64,000 bases of DNA from Symbiodinium kawagutii (taxonomy: Eukaryota; Sar; Dinophyceae; Suessiales; Symbiodiniaceae). Shown here piece after piece: positions 56,268 through 64,000 of the stretch (positions within the stretch are counted from its first letter, which is position 1; the number at the start of each line of letters is the position of its first letter). The notes under the pieces are model-generated. The model was not told the origin of the DNA. It did not search any database and saw only the letters and a program-made list of their open reading frames with translations. Location: assembly GCA_009767595.1 (NCBI GenBank), contig VSDK01016270.1, positions 71,502 through 135,501 on the forward strand, written 5' to 3'. Position numbers and translations under genes: made by a program.

Positions 56268-56525
56268 TGTGCAGCTTCCAGACTGGGTTCCGGCAAGTTC
56301 GCAGCATCCACCTTGGGTTCTGCAGGGTTCCAGCGCAGATCCACATCTGGTTCCAGGGGTTTTGGCAGAGGTTCCGCTTTGACATCCACTTCGGGTTCGT
56401 CCAGGTTTCTGTGCAGCATCCAGGTCGGGTTCCGCCGGGTTTCGACGCAGCATCCAAGTCGGGTTAGGGTGCAGCATCCACATCTGGTTCCGGAAGGTTT
56501 CGGTGCAGCATCTAGATTGGGTCCA
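56268..56525. repeat. Degenerate ~30-34-bp tandem repeat
   Basis: About eight diverged copies of a unit like GTGCAGCATCCACATCTGGT plus TCCGGCAGGTTTCG. Minus-strand frames read as PxWMLRRNPAEPDLDAAQKP-like repeats and the + frames also stay open. Nothing shows which strand, if any, is translated. Confidence 0.75.
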
Positions 56526-56529
56526 ATGA

Positions 56530-57830
56530 AAGAGATGTTTCAGTTTGGTGGGAATGACAGGTGCTATTTTCAAGAAGGGTCGCAGATGGGTCATGTGCAA
56601 TGTTCAGACACGAACATTGTGGAAGACCAACTCTTTTTCCGCAGGATGGGTGTCCTCAAGTGACCACAAAAGTATCATTTTAGGAGGTCAGGTCAACGAC
56701 CAGTAAATCTAAAACAAGGTGCACGGTTTTCACACAGGCTTCCCATCCAAACTGTCATGCTGTTGGGGATAGCATTTGAGTTTATTCCATTCGTGTGTCA
56801 AGTTTGTTGGCTGAAGGCCTTCCTGAAAGCCAATGACATGGAAGGTGATGTGGCCAAGGCGACATTCAATTTTGAAATAGCACACTTGCACACGAAACTC
56901 AAACTTTGAACTAGTCTTTCCGGACTCTTCACCTTGTTGAAATGGCACAAGCTAAGCCTCCGAGTCTGTCGAAAATATCAAATGTGAACTTTGTTCTGCC
57001 TTTGGATTGAGGTGAAGGTAACTTTGAAGGCCAACGGACGTCATGGGAATGCCGTCCTTGAAGTGGCGTTGCCCAGGAAGGGATAGGGAGATAGGATGCA
57101 GAAAAACAAATAGGCAGAGAAATGCGTAGAAACAGAACACGAGGGCTCGGGATGGCCAGAAGTGCCATTGCGAAACTGTTGCACTTGTGGTAGATTTCGG
57201 ATTGCACGAATTGTGGAATGCAGCTGTCCTAGGCCACATCAACGCAGGCTGTTGGCAGACTATCCAGGCAACGTTCAGACTCGATTGAGCAAACAAAACA
57301 AACCCCAGCAAGTAGTCTGCCAGACGTCTTTGCACATCCATGACATGAAGAGCATTGTAATTGGGAGCTTGACTTGTTTGATTGCTTCCTACAAGTAGAT
57401 CGGTTTCAGTATATTTTGTGGGGTAGTTGAGCCTCGGTGGCAATCGAGAATGTATTTCGAGGGGACTGCAAAGCATGACCACTTTTCAAGAATTCAGCAC
57501 CACATACAAGTCAATCCATGTGTGTCAATGTATTTTATGTTGCTAGCTTCCTTATTTGATGTCGTTTGTGGGATTTTGTGGGTTTGTCAGTCTTTGTTTG
57601 TCTCCTTGCTTTTACTTCTGGCCTTCTGGCACCTTCCTAGCTCAATCAAGTCATGTTTTCCCAGACATGTGAGTAGCAAGATTGTTGGCCATAAATCAAG
57701 ACAACACAGGGTTGACATGGGCTGACAGGAATTGATCCCCCCATTTCTACGGGGACCATGTGCTTGATCTACTGCTATCCTGTGAGCTCATACTGGAAGT
57801 GCATGCCTTCCATTGCGAGTTTTGTTCGAG
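56530..57830. other. No recognisable gene
   Basis: Only short or mutually overlapping frames (a 176-codon minus frame at 56952-57482 overlaps + frames). No family features or clear splice-bounded segments. Confidence 0.4.
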
Positions 57831-58459
57831 AGAGCGTGACGCCACATGACGCCACTAAGAACTTCTTCACATGTCAAGGGGTGGGTGAAGCGTTCCAAAC
57901 ATCAAGGGACAACGCTGACAGGTTCTTCCATGGCAGACAGCTGCCTGGATCTCGTTTGCCCATTGCTGTCAGCTTCTCTGAAAGCAAGGTGCAGATGGTG
58001 CAGCGCACAAAAGTACTCAGGGAGTGTCAAAAAATCTAGAATATCCGGGAGAAAGTTGTTCCTCAGCAGATCTCACAGGGCAAAGTTTTTAGAGCTTTGG
58101 AAAGTGATACCGATGCAGCACTGGAAGGCGAAACAAAACCAGGTTCAGCTTTGGAGATATTTTGGAGCGTTCCATTTGTGACAATGATTTGACAATGATG
58201 TGGTTGACGCATGTGGACGCTGATGGTGAAATTCTGGGGGACAGGGTGCCAAGTCCAACGCGAAGCCCAAGAAAGCGCCAGTGAATCTCTGCGCGCCTTG
58301 GCAGCGTTTCACTGCTGCGACAGCCGTGCTGTGCCGCACGTTGATCTCTCAGGATCCATGGCAGGTGCAGATTGACGCTCCAGGCAAGGCGTGCGCAGTC
58401 GTGACTCACTTTCCTATCTTCCCCAATGAGTTTCACATAGTTTCACCAGTCCTGTGAAT
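57831..58459 (+). CDS. Exon-like segments of an unrecognised gene
   Basis: Segment ~57915-57987 reads DNADRFFHGRQLPGSRLPIA then VSFSESK, ending GCAAG|GTGCAG. Segment ~58246-58459 after GGGGACAG| reads AKSNAKPKKAPVNLCAPWQR, then LISQDPWQVQIDAPGKACAV, to TGA 58457-58459. Both have competing frames, but these readings look most protein-like. No family recognised. Confidence 0.33.
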
Positions 58460-58506
58460 AGAATGAATCTCAGAATGAATCCGACGAATCCTGTTTCATA
58501 AATATC

Positions 58507-58577
58507 AATGACTCATAATGACTCACAATGAATGACAATGAATCACAATGAATCAGAATGAATCAGAATGAATCCCA
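58507..58577. repeat. 10-bp tandem repeat, unit AATGAATCAC
   Basis: Seven units start at 58507, 58517, 58527, 58537, 58547, 58557 and 58567 with the pattern AATGA(A/C)T(C/G)A(C/G/T). Confidence 0.93.
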
Positions 58578-58579
58578 TG

Positions 58580-61130
58580 AATAGAAGCAGAGTACCGCAA
58601 CTCGTAGTTAGGAGAATTCCGATGGGTGAAAAACTGAATGACCAACGGTGTTCACTATAGGTCCTTTCATCCCATTGCCACGTCACATCCAGGTTGGGTG
58701 CAACCACCCCCGGGTTTGGAAGCGTTTGCTGATGCCAAGGGTGCCATGTCCTTAGACTGACCAAGTTGGAACGTTGATGTTGGCCCTGTGAATTTGCCAA
58801 GGTGGAGCGCCTCAGTCAATCTCCGGCCCTGGAAGTGGCTTATGCGTAAGCCGCAGAATGTTTCCACAGGACACTTTGGCAGTGTTGCTCTGTGTTGCTA
58901 TGTGTCGGTATTGCTGATGCTGTGCATGTTCTTGCTACTCAGTTGAGCCTTTCAGAGGGTAAAGATCTGTAAACTCACCTGTCCGCTTTCTGAGACAGGA
59001 CACCACCTCCGTACAGCTCCTGCAGAACTGGTGGAGATTGCGAGTTATAAGAATTGTGTGTTACAGTCTGCACGCGGCAAACACAGCTGTGTGGATGGAC
59101 TTGTGGATAAGGTTAATGTATGGCTCGGTCACGAATTGTTAAAGCTCTCTTGAACGTTGTGACATGCCCATTTAGCATGGGTGGTGCAGACGGTACGGGC
59201 AAAGGGATTCCAGATAGCACATTTTTGCATGGTTTGATTTCACTGCCAGCCACCTTTTTGTTGATGTCCTTCTCGTGCCGTTCCTGTTTCAATAGGTTTG
59301 AAGAATTCCACCATTTTGGATTGTACAGAGAACCTCGTCATCGGTGCAGCAGTTTCCGTAAAATCTGAAAGAGATACGATGGCGATTTCAAAGCGCGAAA
59401 TTGCTTTGCCTGTCTTGACACTTGCATAACTGAGAAACCGGCAGCTTACCTAGATCAAACATAGATTTGCAAGTGTTGTAGTGTCAAAAAGCTGGTTTTG
59501 CCAGGATTTGGACACATCAAACAGGCAAAGAATATTTTGCATATGTTTTCTGCGCTGACTTGCAGAACCCCTGCCGTCTGCAGGGTTCGTCAGATGCACA
59601 GTTCCCACCTCCAAGAGAGTGTTTTCAGCGAGGATAGGATGCTTTTTAGAAGGGTGTCAGTCACTGCTGTCTTGGGGTTTCATACAATTTTCAACGGCAG
59701 AACACGGTAGGACTGAGTTCAAACTCTGAACTCTGTCTTTCCTTCCGTGCTCATCAAATGGAGCGCGTTCTCTTCTGCCGGATGTAGCAGTTGGAGCCTC
59801 TTAGAGGGGCCCCAACTCCCCAGATGATTTTCGAGATGCTGAAGGTTTCAGTGGCGACAGCCACAAGAAATTGTGCATCTCAACATTACCTGCAAGGCGA
59901 AATTCAAAGCAGAATCCAAAAACATCTGAGTGTTGCCTGGACAGAGAGAGACAGCACAAGTCTTGAAAGTGCAAAAAGAAACAAACATCTTAGACATGGG
60001 TGTTTCTCAAGACTAACCATTTGGAGGGTCCTCTATCTTGAGAACCCCCCACATCATTCTGCCACTCAGCAAAGTCTCATTCAGCTGTGCCTCGCACCGA
60101 GTGCAGATGTTAACTAAAATCGGGTGAAACCTTTCCTCCGCAGTTGAACGCTACTCTATTGGCACAAAGGAAGACCGTGTGATCCAGGGCATCCCTAGGA
60201 CAAAACGAGAGCATTCCCGGCGCACGCTGGAATGCTCACCTCTTTGAGAAAGGAAAGACATATAGAGAACTGTATGTAAAACGGGGTTGTATAGTTACCT
60301 AAAATCATGCATAGCACATTTTGGACATGTGTAGACTTGGCATTGATGCATAGTCTTGGCAATCATGTTTCCATCTGCCAGAAGACTTGAGGCCTACCTG
60401 CCGTCCCGTGCTGGAACTCTCTTGTGGCGCTTGAGCAGTCTGGCCACTCGCTTTGATGGTCAGGCAGGAGCTCAGCTGTGTTACTGGTCCTGACTTGTCG
60501 AAGCTGAGACCAGGTGATGCGCGAGCCTTTTGCCTTTGGTGCTGAAGCAAGACCTAGGTGCATTGAGGGTGACCAATGTGATAAGTTTTGAGGAACCAAA
60601 TCTGCAACCAAATCTTCCCCACTTCATCCCGCAGATTCCCACATTAGTTGCAAAAGTGGCTGCGAGCATGCTGTATGAGAACCTGCATGGAGGCGGTATG
60701 ACTTCAGTGGCAGGAAACTCAAGTTTTGGTTGGACTCTATCGAAATGCACAAGCAGAGAGGAAATGCTCTGACGATCTGAATCTGATTTGATGCGAGATA
60801 TTCAGAGGGCAAAGGCATTGAAGTATATGGAAGTCATCCTCTGCAAGTGTCCCGTTTGAGACAATGCAAACATGAAAGTATGTGAACTTGGGGTCGTGGG
60901 CACTCAGGCTTGGCAAAACGCCTTCAAGTTTTCTTTCCTGCAGCGTGAGGGACCGAGTCGTTTGTCAAGCGGAGACGGTAGCCTGGCAATAGCAGTGTTG
61001 GTCACATTTTTGATGGCTGTCAGTGCTTCGATGCAAGAGGTCAGTGCCCCAAGAAAGAGAGGCTGGAGTTTGGGCGAAGGCAAGTTTGGTAAGCTGAATG
61101 CAAGTTGTTGAGCAGCTGCAGCTGTTTTTG
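58580..61130. other. No recognisable gene
   Basis: Open frames such as 59791-60117 (108 codons, +) and 60872-61111 (79 codons, +) have no recognised features. Minus frames of similar length overlap most of them. Confidence 0.4.
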
Positions 61131-61139
61131 CAAGCTGGC

Positions 61140-61850
61140 TCATTGATCATCAATTAATGATTGATGGTCAGTTCGGGGTATTGAAGGCTAGATTATGATA
61201 TCGTTGATGATTTCAGAATGGTTTCCGGTTGATTGATAGTCATATCTTATGCTTAGTGACGGTCGCTAGTTGATATGACGGTTGTGAGATGTTGTGAGTG
61301 AACCATGGGTTATCGTTTGCCAGCCAAGCAGACAGCATTTGAACAAATTGACGGCATAATGAACAACAGTGATGATTCACTGTCTTATTAACATTCTTCA
61401 TTTGATTGGCTAATGATGGCTAAGCATGGGTAATTGATGGTCAATGAAGGTTAATGATGAGGAACTAATGGTTAATAGATGATAATGACGGTTATTTTTT
61501 GGTTGATGGTTTACCGTTCGTGTGATGGACACTATGATAGTGATAATTATGGTTTACAGTTAAACACTATTAACTATTATTTATCCATTAGTCTAACATC
61601 ATTATCGGTCAATCAAGATTGACACTCTTTGCTAATGAGTAGTAACTCATCATCCATCAGCAACCAGTGTCACTGGTTACTGACCAACATTATCCAATGA
61701 ATGACCAATACCATATGTTTGTTTAGCCAATTTTCCATGTGGATTTAGCTGGGTCAATCATTTGATGGTTGAGCATATGGTAGATTCATTTTGCCATTCA
61801 TAGGTAGATTTAACCACGTAGATTGTGCTAGCCCCGTTATTCATTCGCCA
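61140..61850. repeat. Degenerate ATGGTTAATGATG-rich region
   Basis: Many imperfect copies of TGATGGTTAATGATGG-like sequence with no fixed period and no open frame of note. It resembles the smaller cluster at 6236-6325. Confidence 0.6.
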
Positions 61851-62463
61851 TTCGTTTAGCATGGTCGTGCAGCATGAAGGGTCGTTACAGGCTGAGCCTG
61901 ATCTCCTTGAGCTGGTGAAAGCCGAGCTCGCAGCCGAGCTCGGATGCGAGGAGGGGGGTGCTTTCGCGGGCGTTGAATGATGAGTAAATGATTCTTTCTG
62001 AAGCCCGTTTGGGGTCCCAGTTTGGGGTCATAAACACTGATGATAACATGTCATAACTCCATTGAGAATGTTGTGACTTGACAGTACTGCAGAAAGTTCC
62101 GGTCGTCATTTTTCACTGGGGAGCATACGAAACATTTTGGAGTTCTGCCAGGTGAGCGAGATGGACCAGATAAGCCAGATGAGGGCCCAGGAGGTAAATT
62201 CAGAAGGCAGGGACCCCTCTGAACTGACCGTTGTAGAACTGGCAGTCGTTGTGTGCTTCAGTAAAGACATGGTGATATAACGTATCTAGAGACTCTGCAG
62301 AGCTAGAAATGGAAATCGCCATAAGTAGGGTGTATAGGGAATCTATCCAGCAGAATGTATTATGAATATATACACTATCAATCACTATCATTGGTATGAT
62401 GACGCTATTTGCACATGTATCATGTATGTGCATGTCATGTGTTTCTTTCGTGGGTGATTTCTA

Positions 62464-62808
62464 TTGCCAGCGTCATCGTGTTTGCGATCAGGTGCTGAAC
62501 CTCAAAGTGAGGCAACGAAGTCGGGCCCAGTCTCCAGCGAACCTCGAAGTGAGGCAACGAAGTCGGCCCCAGTCTCCAGCGAACCTCGAAGTGAGGCAAC
62601 GAAGTCGGCCCCAGTCTCCAGCGAACCTCGAAGTGAGGCAACGAAGTCGGCCCCAGTCTCCAGCGAACCTCGAAGTGAGGCAACGAAGTCGGCCCCAGTC
62701 TCCAGTGATATAAACCACATTGGTTGGATGCAGCATTCGGCAGCACCATTCATGGTCAATCAAGGACAATGTGGCTCTAGCAATCAAACGCAGATATCAA
62801 GCAATTAA
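62464..62808 (+). CDS. Open frame with five 14-residue repeats
   Basis: Frame from ~62464 to TAA 62806-62808. The core is five copies of a 42-bp unit (62498-62705), read as SEPRSEATKSAPVS in this frame, with a changed first copy. The unit is a multiple of three, so another + frame (QRSRPQSPANLEVR) and three minus frames also stay open, and the coding frame is not proved. A TTGCCAG acceptor precedes it at about 62470. No family recognised. Confidence 0.4.
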   Translation: MPASSCLRSGAEPQSEATKSGPVSSEPRSEATKSAPVSSEPRSEATKSAPVSSEPRSEATKSAPVSSEPRSEATKSAPVSSDINHIGWMQHSAAPFMVNQGQCGSSNQTQISSN

Positions 62809-64000
62809 GACGCAGATTTGCAATCAATGACAAATCACAAGCCCAATTATATGTGCAACGGATAACAGAACGGGTTTTGCCGTTCAGGATGCAGAACTCT
62901 GTTGCCGAATTTGCCACCTCACAGCTGAAGAGCCTTGATCCTAGAGCACATCGAAACCACTTGAAATTTGGCCCCTGAGAATTCCTACAGGAAGAGACAA
63001 GAAGGAAGCCAGAACCGATCAACTGGTGAAGACTTTCTTTCACCAAAGTCTACAGCTTTCACTCCACAGCTTGCTTTCAAACCATGGAACGACAACTCAA
63101 GTTCCGTGTTTCACCTTCCGACTAAGGAGTGACGCCCCTCTCATTGAGCCGTGCCAATGCGCTCCTGCTCAGCTGAGTATTTGGTTTGAGTACGTTTGAT
63201 TTGCTCCCTTGGAATCATTTTTGAACTTGGATCAACTTGATTTGATGCCTGGCATCAGGAACCTGTTCTACTGAGGTGCAGGCAGTATTAGCTGTGCTCA
63301 TTCGAGCTGTATCAAGCTTGGACATGCCGACAGTTTGACTCGGGAAATTTGGATCAAAATTTGGATCAAGTCTCATAGACTCGAAACAGATTGACCGAAG
63401 GAACATCCCTGGAGCAACTTTGCAGCTGAAGGTCTGATCGACTGGCTGAAGCACACAGGTGCTATCGCGCAGAGTGAGTGGCGCGAAGAGCTCAGCAGTA
63501 CGACCAGATCGAGTGTTTGTGACCGGATGCTTTCTCTGTGAATCTGTTGACCACATTGGACCACATCTGATCACTAGAATGTCTAATGATAATATATATA
63601 TATGTGATATGGATGAATCATGTTTACAAGTCTTTCTTGGAAGGATTGGTAGGGCAGAGTTGGTCCCAGATTGAGGCTGTGATCTTTGCTTGGCTGCCTT
63701 CCGTGTAGAGTCCATTCCTGGCAAACCACCTGGACGAAGGCAGGATGTGCAACGGATCCTTGTGAAACTGTCGCATCGCAAGAAGTCAACAAGGCTCTTT
63801 GACATAAGATGTTTGTTTCTGTCGGGGTTCTTGCGAGTAAAACATGCCTCTTGAAGTCAATAGAAATCAGAGATATCAAAGCTCTAAGATCTGAGGCTTC
63901 TTCGTCGCTCCTTGCTGGAGTTTGTGGATTTTCAGGTTTCCTCAGAGTTATGCACTCAAGACATGTGGTGTGTTTCTCTCATTCTGTGCAAAAATTGCGA
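62809..64000. other. No recognisable gene
   Basis: A 196-codon minus frame (63215-63805) has mixed composition but no motif, and + frames overlap it. A short (TA)n run lies at about 63593-63603. Confidence 0.4.

Noticed and set aside
1-64000. tRNA, rRNA, riboswitch or bacterial promoter/terminator signals
   Set aside because: I looked for cloverleaf arms, conserved rRNA segments and operon-style signals by eye and found none convincing. A covariance-model scan would be needed to exclude small RNAs.

Overview
The window looks like nuclear DNA of a dinoflagellate, probably of the Symbiodiniaceae/Suessiales type. Every protein gene I can name (M28 peptidase, MCM-binding protein, formin, triple beta-carbonic anhydrase, ankyrin-repeat protein, 2-Cys peroxiredoxin, E2 ubiquitin-conjugating enzyme) lies on the + strand, as in dinoflagellate one-way gene clusters. 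Most are split into short exons. Where homology fixes the junction, introns usually end AG|G, and many start with GC rather than GT; a few may start with GA. Simple repeats and short-period tandem arrays fill the spaces. I see no bacterial operon structure, CRISPR array, rRNA or tRNA.

Layout. 1-2.2 kb: microsatellite and apparently non-coding DNA. 2.2-5.6 kb: two-exon M28 metallopeptidase, then exons of an unrecognised gene. 8.2-10.0 kb: an intronless MCM-binding protein gene. 10-21.7 kb: mostly repeats with a few isolated exon-like segments. 21.8-22.4 kb: a possible DENN-like segment and another exon. 22.9-25.2 kb: formin with an N-terminal hydrophobic segment, an FH1-like proline-rich stretch and an FH2 domain split over several exons. 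25.2-30.9 kb: repeat-rich, with no gene I can name. 30.9-35.8 kb: three tandem beta-carbonic anhydrase domains, the third broken by introns, one of which holds a 62-base assembly gap. 36.5-39.0 kb: exons of an unknown gene. 39.8-46.8 kb: an ankyrin-repeat gene whose proposed 2.85 kb intron contains a complete peroxiredoxin gene. 48.7-49.2 kb: an unknown ORF. 49.6-50.6 kb: an E2 enzyme. 51-64 kb: exons of unrecognised genes mixed with several degenerate tandem repeats.

The strongest observations are the same-strand nesting of the peroxiredoxin gene inside the ankyrin gene, with the 33-residue ankyrin register kept exactly across it; the peroxiredoxin gene, in which all four introns deduced by homology are GC-AG; and the carbonic anhydrase with two intronless domains beside an intron-rich third, plus an Arg-to-Gln change in the first active-site dyad. 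Tandem arrays with a 10-bp period but unrelated sequences also recur through the window.

The genes do not form an obvious pathway. They are housekeeping or stress functions (replication licensing, actin nucleation, CO2/bicarbonate conversion, peroxide removal, ubiquitin transfer, proteolysis). Exon boundaries were deduced by hand from reading frame, protein-family register and splice-site sequence. Boundaries marked approximate need transcript evidence.
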